A stretch of 34,857 bases of DNA, from assembly GCA_016098155.1 (NCBI GenBank), contig JAAAJB010000371.1:1-34857 (forward strand), written 5' to 3'. This DNA comes from Actinomortierella ambigua (lineage: Eukaryota; Mortierellomycota; Mortierellomycetes; Mortierellales; Mortierellaceae). Positions 10,167 to 21,144 of this stretch are shown one piece after another (positions within the stretch are counted from its first letter, which is position 1; every line of letters begins with the position of its first letter). Both the position numbers and the translations under genes were made by a program. The notes below the pieces were generated by a model that did not search any database, was not told where the DNA came from, and was given only the letters and a program-made list of their open reading frames with translations.

Positions 10167-13100
10167 ATGAGTCAAGATCAGCCTAGGACCTCGTCTCGTT
10201 TGACCCGCACTCGGGCCAGGGCTGGCCAGCTTACGGCCTCCGAAGAGTCCAAGGCGATCAATGTGAAGATGGAAGTTGAGGTCGACGCTTCTTGCTCTTC
10301 CATCTCGGTACCGGCGAGCCCCCAAGTGTCCGAGACCAGCACCCTCACCACCCCTGTCTCCGAGCCCAGTCTCAGTGACGATGACTTTCAAAAGACTTAT
10401 CCACGAGCTGCTGCGTTGGGCAAACGACGAGCTGCCCCTCCCTCCCGCAGTTCGACCCGCTTTGGATCGTCGCTCGGCCCCAATTCTGCTGCCGGTCCTG
10501 CCCCTTCGCTCAAACGTACTCGGAGCACAAGCAGTGTAGCCTCTACCTCAGGCCCACCTATGAAGATCAAACGAGAGAACGATGATGATGATGGGGAAGA
10601 AGAAGAGGATGATGATGATGATAATGATGATGATGATGACGATGATGACGATGAAGAGCTGGAAGAGTCTGGCTCTGCGAGCTCTCCTACACCGCTGAGA
10701 CCTGTGCGAAAGGTTACCGCCCGCAAGCCTATCTCGGTTGCCTCTTCCTCAAAAGGTAGTGGACGCAAAAAAGCAGTCCCAACCCTATCCTCCAAGAAAT
10801 CTTCTAAGGCATCGTCCTCCGCAGTCAGTTCGTCGTCCCGATCAGGTCGCTCCGCGGCGAATAAAGCCAGGGCATCCATCAAGTCGCAAGTTGGCAACGA
10901 GGGTGACAGTGATTCAGGTTCCGAGTCTGGGAGCGAGCTTTCGGCGCTCTCTGATAGCGATGAAGACGATAGCGACGAGGACACAAAGTCGTCCTCGACC
11001 TCGTCAACTGAAGAAAGCCTTGCACCCACGACCACGCCGGCGAGGCGCCGTCGCCGTGCCAATAATACTCGCAATAGTCAACCTCGTCTTACTTGGGTAA
11101 GCAGACTATCGTGGTCACACCCAAATTGCCCCTCTTTTTCACTTTTTTTTTTTTTTTATCTCGTTGTCAATCCGTCTCATCGCGACCCGTCTCTAAAAAA
11201 ATGGTTATATTGCACAAAAATAGGCGGAAAAGGTCAACGTGAAACTTCTCGAGTTCCATCCAGAACTGCGGCACGTATGGGATAATCTGGACAATGTCGA
11301 ATCCATCAAGCCTGTGTTGGCTGATCAGCCAGAGGGCTTGAGCCTTAAACTCCTGCCTTTCCAACGAGAAGGTTTGAGCTGGCTGCAGAGACAAGAAAAG
11401 ACCATAGTAAGGCGGATTTATCAGACACTTTGCAACTAGGGGAATTTACTCCGCAACCTCAATTCTTACACGAGCTCCCTTTTTTCATTGTCCAATAGTT
11501 CAAAGGAGGCATTCTTGCTGTAAGTACAACTTATGTCCATGACTTTGGTTTCATCCTTTAGCAATGATCATGAGTCCTGACCTAAACTACCATCTGTCGA
11601 TCTTTTAGGATGAGATGGGCATGGGTAAGACCATCCAGACGATCGCGTTGCTGTTGGCTTCTCCTGGCAAGCCGAACCTCATCGTTGCACCTACAGTCGC
11701 TATTGTCCAGTGGAGCAACGAAATCAAACAGTATGCTCCTTCTTTGAGTGTTCTCATCTTTCATGGTGCTAACCGAACAGAGAGTATTGCGGAACTCAAG
11801 AAACACGACATTGTTTTGACTACATGTAAGTTGAAATTATTGCTGCTACCCTCTTACACTTTTTTTGACATGTTAGCGTTTAGCCTGACTCCTTCTTTTC
11901 TGACACATTAATCATTTTGCTCTGATCTCTAGACTCCATCATTGAGTCTGGCTATCGCAAAGAAAAGTACGGAGTCAAGCGGAAGGGAATGACTGTGAAA
12001 GAGGATTCCATGCTCCACAAGATCAAATGGCATCGCATTATTTTGGATGAGGCGCACAATATCAAAGAGCGTTCTTCCAACACTGCTCGCTCTGCTGTAA
12101 GTGTTGTTTGTATTGAGAGGATCTTACACATCATGGACTGGTTCTCGCTCGTTAGTTTCATATTGACATTGTCGTCCTTTTATGTTAATGCTACTGTTGC
12201 TCCCTCCCTACCCCTGATTTTTTACTCTAGTTTATGTTGCAGTCTGACAGAAAGTGGTCTCTGTCCGGCACACCAATGCAGAACCGTGTGGGAGAGTTGT
12301 ACTCTCTCATTCGCTTTATGGAAGCCGATCCATATGGGTATGCCAGCCTTATTTCTGACGTTTTTCATGATGATGAAATTTACCTTACATCTGTCTCACA
12401 TCTAATGTATGTTTATGTTTTTATGCTAACGATATAGATACTACTTCTGCAAGCTCTGCAACTGCAAGTCGCTTCACTGGAAATATTCAAACATGAAGGA
12501 CTGTGATGACTGTGGCCATCGTCCAATGGAGTATGTCCTCAACCATACGAAATTGATGAGAAATTTCTATTCAGTTGCTGCTCGCTTAACATCAGAACCG
12601 CTTCGGATGCTCACCTCTACTACCTTCATTCCCTTTAAATTTCATATAGCCATGTGTGCTGGTGGAACAACGAAATCCTCAAGCCGATCCAGCTCTACGG
12701 GTCCACTGGCACGGGTGAGCTGGCGTTTGCCAAGCTTCGCATGTTGTTGGAGCGGATGATGTTGCGCCGCACCAAGGTCGAGCGGGCGGACGATCTTGGG
12801 CTTCCACCGCGTAAATGCACGGTAGCCAAGTACCTCTTCAACGAGGAAGAGGAGGATCTATACGAGTCTCTGTACTCGGACACGCAGCGCAAGTTTACAA
12901 CGTATGTCGAGCAGGGTACCGTGTTGAATAATTATGCCAACATTTTCGAACTGCTCACCAAGATGCGCCAGATGGTCGATCATCCGGATCTGGTCCTCAA
13001 ACGAGTCAAACCTGGTGGGGCTGGACTGCCCGAGACGCTTGTCTGCTGTGTCTGCCAGGAAGAAGCTGAGGATCCCATTGTCAGCCGGTGCCACCACTTG

Positions 13101-14083
13101 TTTTGCCGTGAGGATGCATCCCAGTATGTGACAACATCCATGGTTGAGGCCCCCGAGTGCCCCGTTTGTCATATCCCGCTCTCGATTGACCTTCAGCAGC
13201 CGACGTACATCCCACCGGAGAAGGACGACGACGAAGAGGTGCGTCACAAAACCTTTGCACGAACGTCGATTGTCAACCGCATCAATATGGACACCTGGCG
13301 ATCGTCCACCAAGATCGAAGCCCTTGTTGAACAGCTGTACAATCTTCGGCGTGAAGATCGCACCATCAAGTAAGGGCTCAGCATCAGATGCAGTCACTTT
13401 GAACATCTGTAATGGTGCTTTTATTTGCCTTTCTCTTTTTTTTCTCACTCGCGCATGTTTTGCTTTTCACACTAGGAGTATCTGCTTCTCGCAATATGTC
13501 AACTTTTTGGACCTAGTCAAGTGGCGCCTTGAGAAGGCAGGCTTCAAGGTAAGGAGAGAGAGATCGTGTGTGTATGTGTGTTTTCTCCTCCTTCCAATAC
13601 ACGAGAGAAGGAAAAGAAGGCTATCTCTGTGACCGAATAAGGTAAACCTTAACTCACCACAATATTTTTGTTGTGTCTATTCCTTGTTTCTTCTTCTAGT
13701 GCTGCAAGCTGGATGGTACGATGACCCCCTTCCAACGCGATGCGACGATCCGCAAATTCTCGGAAGACCCGACGATCACAGTGTTCTTGATTTCGCTCAA
13801 GGCTGGAGGTGTGGCGCTGAACCTGACGGCGGCCTCGCGGGTGTTCATTTGTGATCCATGGTGGAACCCTGCGGCGGAGCTGCAGGCCATGGACCGCATC
13901 CATCGTATCGGACAACACCGACCCATCCTGATCACGCGGCTGATCATTGAAAACTCGATCGAGTCGCGTATCCTGCAGCTGCAGGCGAAGAAGCAGGCGA
14001 TGGTCGATAGTACGATCGGCAAGGACCCTGCGGCGTTGGCGAGGTTGACCCCAGAGGACTTGCGGTTCTTGTTCGTGAACTAG
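10167..14083 (+). CDS. RAD16: DNA repair protein RAD16 (SNF2 ATPase with RING finger)
   Basis: Exons 10167-11096, 11224-11406, 11499-11519 (21-nt microexon), 11609-11825, 11933-12096, 12231-12337, 12438-12530, 12650-13369, 13476-13548 and 13700-14083: 2892 nt, 963 aa. Residues 1-310 are a low-complexity Ser/acidic leader. The SNF2 helicase follows: DEMGMGKT Walker A at 379-386, LDEAHN at 488-493, [10 protein letters not shown], a Cys-rich insert (YYFCKLCNC...CDDCGH, about 542-568), a RING finger (704-745), then the second lobe with [12 protein letters not shown] (867-878) and [11 protein letters not shown] (901-911). In yeast, Rad16 acts with Rad7 in global-genome nucleotide excision repair of untranscribed DNA and as part of a ubiquitin ligase. 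The Cys-rich insert between the DEAH and RING regions separates RAD16 from RAD5-type proteins. The start at 10167 is the first ATG of the open frame. The RING has an Asp where the sixth zinc ligand normally lies. Confidence 0.95.
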
Positions 14084-14396
14084 AAGGAAAAGGTGGGAGG
14101 GGGTCGAAGGCGGAAATGTTTTACCCTCGTTTACAAAGCTTAAAAAAAAAATATAATAATGGCGCATTCAGAAGCATGTCGCCTGTCTCTCTGGTCTGGG
14201 GGCATGAAACTTTGCTGTTTCACCCGTAGGATAGCAAAAAAAGTAGCTTCTATCGTGACAAAGGAAAGAGGGAGTCCGTGGGACAAAACCTTCAGTAACA
14301 TCGACAAAAAAAGTTTATTTTGTCCGACGGAGAAATGTTATGGCAATGGAAGCACATATTTTTTTCCCCACCCACTTCCCTCGTGTTGATAATACT
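14084..14396. other. Convergent 3' spacer between RAD16 and the tail-anchored protein gene
   Basis: 313 bp between two stop codons facing each other. It contains an A-run followed by ATATAATAATGG (about 14142-14161), which could serve RAD16 3'-end formation. No gene or RNA was recognised. Confidence 0.5.
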
Positions 14397-17300
14397 CTAT
14401 GTCGTCAGGCCAAGATCCTTCTTGGTCAAGAAAAACAGACCCCAACCCAAGAACAAGCTCATGACCAGCACCGCATACATCAGCGTGTGGCCCGACGTGA
14501 TGGGGCTCCGTCGCGGTATGCGGTTAAACAGGTCCGGGAGCCGAGGTCCCGTCGTCAGGATGAACGTCTCTACATCGTGGCTCAGGTTTTGCTTGATCCG
14601 GATCATGCATTTGCGGCGGCGCAGACTGGCCGGGAAGGAGTCTTCCGCCTCCATAGGCGTGGATGCCTCTGCGGCGTGCGGTACAATGGGACCTTCAGAA
14701 GAGTTGTTGATGCCTTCGTTGATGATGGTGGTGGCGGTGGTGATGCTAGTGAGCTGGGTAGGGTCACCAGCGCCAGTCTCAAACTCGTCCACCTGGCCAT
14801 CCTCCGCCGACTCTTCGTGAACGACCCAGACTTCTGCAACGCAGTAGCCACGACACTTCTTGTCGACGTCGAAATGATCGTCCCGATAGAGCGCAAACAT
14901 CCTCGCATTGGAGGATTTTGTGGTGGCGGTCATCATCGTCGGCGTCGTCCTTGTTGTGGTTGTAGCTGTTGCCGTGCCTGTGTTGGTGGGCGGTCTCTGC
15001 CCGGCAATAGCCTCTCCGCGGCGACCGCTTTCAGCTCTATCCGTCTCACGCACGGGAGCCGTGGCTACCTGGCGCTGCAGTGTGTGGGAGGAAGACGACG
15101 GAAGAGGCGACTGTATGGTCATCGCCAGTGGCAGATACCTTGGGGGCTCGATCGGCCGTGGCGGTGGTGGCGGCGGCGTGAGAAGCTTCTCCTCAGTGAC
15201 GTCCCTCCAGGCGTAGTACTGTCCCCGAACCCTAAACATGATCTCGCAGTCCAGGCGTACACGCAACAACCGCTCCTTCTTTGTAGACGTCAAAGATGCT
15301 CTTTCTCTCCTTCGACGACGCCCTGACCGTTGTTCACCTTCTCCCAGTTGTGATGATGGCTGTTCCTGATTCTCCTGCTGCCGTTGTGGCCGTTGTTGTT
15401 GTTGTTGTTGCTCTTGTTGCTCTGGTAGAAGATTACTTGTTCCAACTCGACCCCTTCTGCTCCGCCACCACCGAGGCTGCCACTGCCATATGGCCAGTCC
15501 ACAGACCCAATCCAGGCAAGTGGCCCACTCGTGTTGACAACCAGCGACGACCCCCTCGGTCAACCTGAGCTTCTCGTCGCCGGTGCCACCACCGCGGGCT
15601 CGCCAGTGGAGCAGGACCTGGTCGCGAGTCGAGGTTTGGAGGGAGTGCTCGACCAGCTTGTCGTCGACGCGCGATGTCCAGACACAGGTCATCGGATCGT
15701 TGGCGGCGACGAGGGTGAAGGTCGGTATGGTTTTGATGGGCTTGGCACGGTTACGGTGGTGGTGGTGGTGGTGGCGGTGGTGGTGAGTCTGGGCGTGGGT
15801 AGTGCTGTTGTTGTTGTTGTTGCTGTTGTTGTTGTTCCTCGGGGCAGGAGAAGGGGTGGTGGTAGTGGAGAAAGTGGTGGTGTCGGAGACGGAAGAAAGT
15901 TGGGTGTCACAAATTTGATTGGGTGTGACATTGGGTAATGGCGGGGATGGAGGCGACGATGGGGTGGTGGTGGGAGGGGGTGGTTCGAGCGGCGGCGGGT
16001 GTTGAAAGGCGGGGGGGATCCCGACCACGGTGGTAGAAGTGGAGGTGGAGGTGGCCGTAGCGGACAGGGAACCATCTTGTTCCTGAGCCCGATGGTGGTG
16101 GGTGTGCGCCGCACCTGTAATGGAGCCAAGTGGATGGATGACGACAGAGGATTGGGGCTGGACCTGAAACCCTTCCACACCTTCCTCTTGCGCAGGCGTG
16201 TGTGCATGTTGAGCAATATTGTTGCCTCCCTCCTTCTGCTCCTCCTCTTCCGCCACCACTATTGCCATTTCTCTAACTGGTGGTTGTACAAGAGTGCATT
16301 GTTGTTCACATGGCTCTCGTGGTCCTTGTTCTTGCGACCCGTCTTCCTGTTCACGCCATTGTTGGTGTAATTGTTGTTGTTGTTGTTGCTCCCCTTGCTC
16401 TACTTCTTCTTCTTCCTGCTGTTGTTCTGGTATTTCCTGTGATTCCTGTGCTTCTTGCGACCGAGCGTTCTCGGTTTCGTCATTCTGCTCTTGGGACGGT
16501 GACTCTCCTCCTTCGGCCGACTGTGTGGGCTCGACGGGAAAATACAGGTACATGATCGTGTCCTCGCACCAATACTCGAGTGCCCATGCGCTTGTCCGCT
16601 TGTACACCGCCGATGGGGGCTCCCCTGTCACATTTCCACCATCCTCATTGTCGTCACCGGTTGTGGTTGAACCGGTGCTGGCGCTGTTATTATTGTTATT
16701 GTTGTTGATGGATGTAGAGGATGGGGAAGAGGTGGTCTGTTGAATGCGACGGCGAAACGACCGCGGGATCGGGGGCTGATGGGCGACCACCTCGTGCAAA
16801 TATGAACCACTCGGGATGGCGCCGCCACCACCACCTGCCGGTGTTTCTCTTCCTACTCCTGCTCCTAATCCTTCGACCTCATGGTGCGCCAGGACGGTGT
16901 ATTTGATGCATCGACCGTTAGGCAGGGTCCATGGTGGCTCAAACTGATCCATTGCGACATAGCCCGGAAGCTCATCCACGAGCGGGGGCGATGCTTGGAG
17001 TGACCAACGACGAGGATGTTGTTGTTGTTGCTGTTGTTGTTGCTGGTAGAGCGGAGGAAGGGAGGAACCCGGGATCGCGAGCGAACTTAGTACGTCGTCA
17101 CCATGGTCATGTTGATCGTAGCGGTTGTAGGCGGGGGCTGGGGGGAGAAGGGATGTCGAGGGCGCCGGAAGGGTGGTGGTGATAACTTCATAGGAGGGTG
17201 GGTCTGGAGGTAGGTCCATGTTCACGACCGTTGCATGCTGTAAATACTGAGAAGAGGCCGAGGAGGAGGAGGAGGGTTCTGGAATTGGTATTGTCGACAT
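14397..17300 (-). CDS. Large low-complexity tail-anchored protein of unknown function
   Basis: A single-exon frame of 967 aa starts with an ATG at 17300 and ends TAG at 14397. I do not recognise a family. It begins with a Ser-rich stretch and a PPSY motif (34-37, a candidate WW-domain ligand). Short conserved-looking segments rich in aromatics follow (for example EPPWTLPNGRCIKYTV and AWALEYWCEDTIMYLYFPV), separated by long poly-Q, poly-N, His-rich, Pro and Thr tracts. A hydrophobic segment near the end (about 940-958, TLMYAVLVMSLFLGWGLFFL) is followed by KKDLGLTT, so it looks like a C-terminally anchored membrane protein facing the cytosol. The ordered islands could be one or more beta-rich domains broken up by repeats. 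The length and unbroken frame support a real gene. It converges with RAD16. Confidence 0.75.
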   Translation of the reverse strand: MSTIPIPEPSSSSSASSQYLQHATVVNMDLPPDPPSYEVITTTLPAPSTSLLPPAPAYNRYDQHDHGDDVLSSLAIPGSSLPPLYQQQQQQQQQHPRRWSLQASPPLVDELPGYVAMDQFEPPWTLPNGRCIKYTVLAHHEVEGLGAGVGRETPAGGGGGAIPSGSYLHEVVAHQPPIPRSFRRRIQQTTSSPSSTSINNNNNNNSASTGSTTTGDDNEDGGNVTGEPPSAVYKRTSAWALEYWCEDTIMYLYFPVEPTQSAEGGESPSQEQNDETENARSQEAQESQEIPEQQQEEEEVEQGEQQQQQQLHQQWREQEDGSQEQGPREPCEQQCTLVQPPVREMAIVVAEEEEQKEGGNNIAQHAHTPAQEEGVEGFQVQPQSSVVIHPLGSITGAAHTHHHRAQEQDGSLSATATSTSTSTTVVGIPPAFQHPPPLEPPPPTTTPSSPPSPPLPNVTPNQICDTQLSSVSDTTTFSTTTTPSPAPRNNNNSNNNNNSTTHAQTHHHRHHHHHHRNRAKPIKTIPTFTLVAANDPMTCVWTSRVDDKLVEHSLQTSTRDQVLLHWRARGGGTGDEKLRLTEGVVAGCQHEWATCLDWVCGLAIWQWQPRWWRSRRGRVGTSNLLPEQQEQQQQQQRPQRQQENQEQPSSQLGEGEQRSGRRRRRERASLTSTKKERLLRVRLDCEIMFRVRGQYYAWRDVTEEKLLTPPPPPPRPIEPPRYLPLAMTIQSPLPSSSSHTLQRQVATAPVRETDRAESGRRGEAIAGQRPPTNTGTATATTTTRTTPTMMTATTKSSNARMFALYRDDHFDVDKKCRGYCVAEVWVVHEESAEDGQVDEFETGAGDPTQLTSITTATTIINEGINNSSEGPIVPHAAEASTPMEAEDSFPASLRRRKCMIRIKQNLSHDVETFILTTGPRLPDLFNRIPRRSPITSGHTLMYAVLVMSLFLGWGLFFLTKKDLGLTT

Positions 17301-17887
17301 TGCTGTGTAGGGGTAACTGAAAAAAGGGGTATGTGTTTTGGGGTGAGTGGGGGGGGGGTGAAATTGGGGCTATTCAAAGGCAAAAGGCACGCGAAGATGA
17401 AGAAATTGAAGCGAAGAATGGGTGAAGGGCAAGGTATGGTAAAGTACGGAAAGGCAAAGTAGAAAAGGAGAAGAAGGGGAGTGAACAACGCAAGAAGGAA
17501 GGAAGAAAGGAAAGAGGGGGAAAAGGAAGTAAAGAGGAAGGACAGTCGAAATGTTGGAAAACCAGAAAGAAGTAACAAACTTTCACGCACAGAGGACCCA
17601 TTAGCGCGCTAGACACACACACACACAGAGAGAGACAGACAGACAGACATACAGGTCCCCAGACAAACAAAAGAACGTTCCTCGCTTGCCATAAAACTCT
17701 CGCTTCCTCCCTTCTCCCACCCCTCCTCTTTGTATCACACACTCCTTGCCAACTTTTGCTTTCTTACTTGTGGTACGACTGACTCTATTTCAAGACGGGT
17801 GTGAAAATGGGGGGCGAATGAGCAGAATCGCGAATAATGACAAACATGCAATGCCCATTGCCTTCCTCCCTCCCTCTCTCTATTTCC

Positions 17888-17933
<46 letters not shown>

Positions 17934-18701
17934 NNNNNNNNNNCATGGATTTTTTTTTTGTTTTTGTTTTTGTTTTTTTTTTTTTTTTTTCCTCTCCAGA
18001 AGTATCTTTCTCCCTTTTTTTTTTTTTTTTTACTACCATACTTTATCGTTGATATGGGCTGAAGGTCGCTGTCTAGTCTTCCAGGAATGAGTGGCTAGCT
18101 CGTAATTAACTTTTTAACTGTACGTTGTGGTGTGTCGATACCTCTGGAGCCCTGTCCCCCCTCCCCTCCCCGCTTTCTAGCTCGCTTTTGTGGTGGGAAG
18201 AGTCGAAGGGTCGAACGAGAAGGAAAAAAGAAGCTTTTTGTCGTCAACCTTGTTGGTTCACCTCACCCTCGGAGACAATCTAGTCGTACATGTGCACATG
18301 TTTCCTCTTCTCGGGCATATCTGCACCTCTCTCCCTCTCTCTCTGGTCTTTAAAAGAAACGGACTATCCTCCTCACCTATCCAATGAAACAACCGAGAGG
18401 GAGGGCCCGCGAAAAAATGTTATCCTGCGAATCCAGTTATCCTGTCGTCATAGAGGCTAGAGACCACCTACCGCCTACCCTCTTGCTATTCCGCAGCTAC
18501 ACGCGCGTTTTCTTCCCTCCCCCCCCTCCCCTTTTTACTCGTCATACCCTCCGGAATGTAAAGCAACATTGCGAGAAACCAAGAAACAGGACGTAGTCGA
18601 ATATATATTATATATGATATTTATACACAAATAGAGGTTTATTGTCTGTTGTCTACTGCCCCTCTCGCTTCCTCCTCCTCCTCCTCCACCACCCTCGCGC
18701 T
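17301..18701. other. Intergenic region with microsatellites; no gene found
   Basis: 1.4 kb between the start of the tail-anchored protein gene and the 3' end of the first kelch gene. The part next to 17300 is purine-rich on the forward strand (about 17380-17560), giving a long pyrimidine tract in the transcribed orientation of the upstream gene. The rest holds simple repeats, T-runs and an assembly gap. The open frames here arise from low-complexity DNA and are not credible genes. An AT-rich patch (TATATATTATATATGATATTTATA, about 18601-18625) lies near the 3' end of the kelch gene. Confidence 0.6.
17888..17943. repeat. (TTG)n microsatellite ending in an assembly gap
   Basis: About fifteen TTG units (17888-17933) run directly into ten N (17934-17943). 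Beyond the gap the sequence is T-runs broken by single G (17948-17990). The gap is almost certainly a collapsed or unresolved repeat, so true length is unknown. Confidence 0.9.
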
Positions 18702-21144
18702 TTAAATCGGCGCGTGAGGACTCCGGGGCTCCGTCTGATCGAGCGCCACGACTGCAGTGATCGGCAATGGTGTATGTGGCGCATGGGACAAGCCCGTCGT
18801 GGCCGGTGTATTTGGAACGAGCGTCAACGATCCCGTCGTGGTTGTGGCGTTGGTGGCATACGGATACCCTATCCTGGTCGTGTTGCCGTGGAACGTATTG
18901 CTGGTGAGGGTGTTATACGGGTTGGGACTATACGGATGTGTGAGCGGGCTGTTCACCAGCGTATTCGGACTACAGTCGACTGTCATTGGGCTGCTGGCGT
19001 ATACGGTCGGGCTCCACGACGTCGATGCCGGTGATGGGTGCACGCCCATCGTCGTCGTCGTCGCCGACATGTCGGACAAGGCCGGTGACAACCCTTGCAT
19101 CGAAAAGGTCTCGCCTCCAGGACTGCTCGCGCTGGCAAGGCTGCTGCCACTATAGCCGCGTTGCATCGTGAGCTGCTGATCATGTCCCACGGGGCCGTGC
19201 ACGACAATGGGCGTCGGTGTTGGTCCAACGCTATACGGCGATGATGTGTAGTACATGGTCGTCGGCTGAGTCAGCGACTGTGGACCCTGCAGGAGGACCT
19301 GTGGTGATGGAATGTATTCGTACTTGTCGCCCGGATGTTCCTGCATGGATAAGAAGGCGGCTGAATTGCTGTAGTTGGGTCCGCCGGGGATGCCATGTGG
19401 TGAGCTGCCATTATTGGTCAATCCCCCCCCCTCGGATGTCGCCAAGGGTTTGTGCTGGCCTCCTGCTGCATTGACCTGCTGCTGCTTCTTACGACGCCAA
19501 AGGAAGAACCCGGCCAGGGCCAACACGACGATGACCGCGCCTGCTACGCCACCTGCGATCGCCCCAGTGTTGTTGGAAGTGGGCTCTGGAGGTGGGCTGT
19601 CGTTCTTCTCAGTTGGTGTGGGTACCGCCGGGGCTGTTGCCTGTGAAGGTTCTGGCTCAAAATAGGCCTCCGAGGGCTGGTAGTTTGATACCCATGCATT
19701 CTGTGAGATTTGGTAGATCAGGACAGGGCTTGAGGGCCTGCCTGCGTCGGCGAGTGAGTTTAGGCCATTGATACCTGTGCGTTAGTGAGAGAGCGACAGA
19801 GAGAGAAGAGAGAAGAAAGAGACCAAGAAAGATGAAAAAGGTCAATTGCTACTCCGACAAAACGCACCAACCAGATTTCACCCATAATTCAGCGGGCTGT
19901 ATTTTCTCTCTCCTCTGAGCTGGCCATTCATTTTTACCTCCCCACACCATGAAGTAGTCTCCTGCGACAGTGCAAGTCATAAAGGCGCGTGGTGTTCGGC
20001 TATCGTTGCCTTCAGTCCAGACACCCGTTGTCAGGTCCAAGATATAGAGGTTGGATCGGTAATTTGCCGTGCTGTTGGTTCGACCACCATACGAATAGAG
20101 CTTGGTTCCTTCGTCGTCTATTTCAAGACGTCAAGTATGAAAAAGAAAAAGGTCAGGCACTGGGAGAAGGTCGAACGTCAACATTTTGTGGCTCTGGTTT
20201 TTTTCTTCTCGCTCTCCTCATGAATCTCCATTGCACCATACTCGTAGCGACACAGTGATCCAGGCTGGTTTGTTTGTTGACACCGGTTGTTTTCTATTCG
20301 TTCGGGCGGGTAGGAGGAATGAGTGAGCAGGTTCAGAATATTTGCCATAATTAACCTTGCTATGATTTTCTTGGGACACAGAACTTCCCCTGTTGCTGAA
20401 ATATCCACTTACAAAGGGCTTCCACGAGTTGGCTGCAGGGTCATAGAGCGTCACCCACTGATCATACGACGGATCCACCACAATGTTGGAATGGACAAAT
20501 CCTCCATAGTAAACGATACTTGCCAGCTTCTTCGACCATGCGGCCTTGTAATAGCCTCTAGCGGGCGGGGATGTCATCGCAGTTCCTTTAAACTCTGGGA
20601 CCGGGATCGACGCTACAACCCAGTCCAGGTCAAACTGGTAGACATCCAACCAATCAGCCGACGCTTTCGACTCATACCCGCCCAAGATCGCGACCTTTCC
20701 ATCTGTCTCCATCGTCACGGCTGCCACGTCTGTCACCTGTGGGCCGAATGTGAAATTCGACGTCTCCCATTTAGCCGACTCGAAGGTGTACCGGTGTGCT
20801 GAAGCGTCCAACCCCGGGAAGACCATCATGGTCTTGCCATCGACCGATATGGCCGACGACATGTGGAATTTTTTGGGGCCAGGTTGCAATTGGATCCAAG
20901 CAGGTGTGTCGCTCTCCCAAGGTTTAGCAAGATCCAGGGCGAAGAATTGGCCCGAAATCACGCTGAGCTCGAAGCTTGCGATATTCACTCGACCACCGTA
21001 GATGTAGAACTTGGAGCCATGTTTCACGTAGGCGGCCTCGGCCATGGGCCGTGGCACAGCTGCAGGTTCTTGTTGTGCTTGGATGACAGGCATCGCAGTG
21101 GTGGCGAGCAAGGATAGGACAGAGCCGATCTTCCAAATCTTCAT
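18702..21144 (-). CDS. Kelch-repeat single-pass membrane protein (copy A)
   Basis: Exons in transcription order: 21144-20413, 20293-20242 (52 nt), 20117-19938 and 19774-18702: 2037 nt, 678 aa. The start at 21144 opens a signal peptide (MKIWKIGSVLSLLATTAMPV, cleavage likely after IQA). Kelch-type beta-propeller blades follow, seen as repeated G-G turns (KFYIYGGRV, VAILGGYES, SIVYYGGFV, KLYSYGGRT, YFMVWGGIN). A Pro-rich stalk leads to one membrane helix (about 391-413, AIAGGVAGAVIVVLALAG) and a WRRKK stop-transfer. The cytosolic tail of about 260 residues is rich in Ser, Pro, Thr and Tyr. The topology suggests a surface or secretory-pathway propeller facing outward. The ligand is unknown and no galactose-oxidase catalytic domain is evident. 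Phases across the introns are 0, 1 and 1. It is paralogous to the gene at 31366-29550. Confidence 0.85.

Noticed and set aside
14340..15326. Forward 328-aa frame opposite the tail-anchored protein
   Set aside because: It mirrors low-complexity coding DNA of the reverse-strand gene and has no recognisable domain.
17785..18090. Small frames over the microsatellite and gap
   Set aside because: They encode homopolymers of Asn, Val or Leu from TTG/T-runs and cross undetermined bases.
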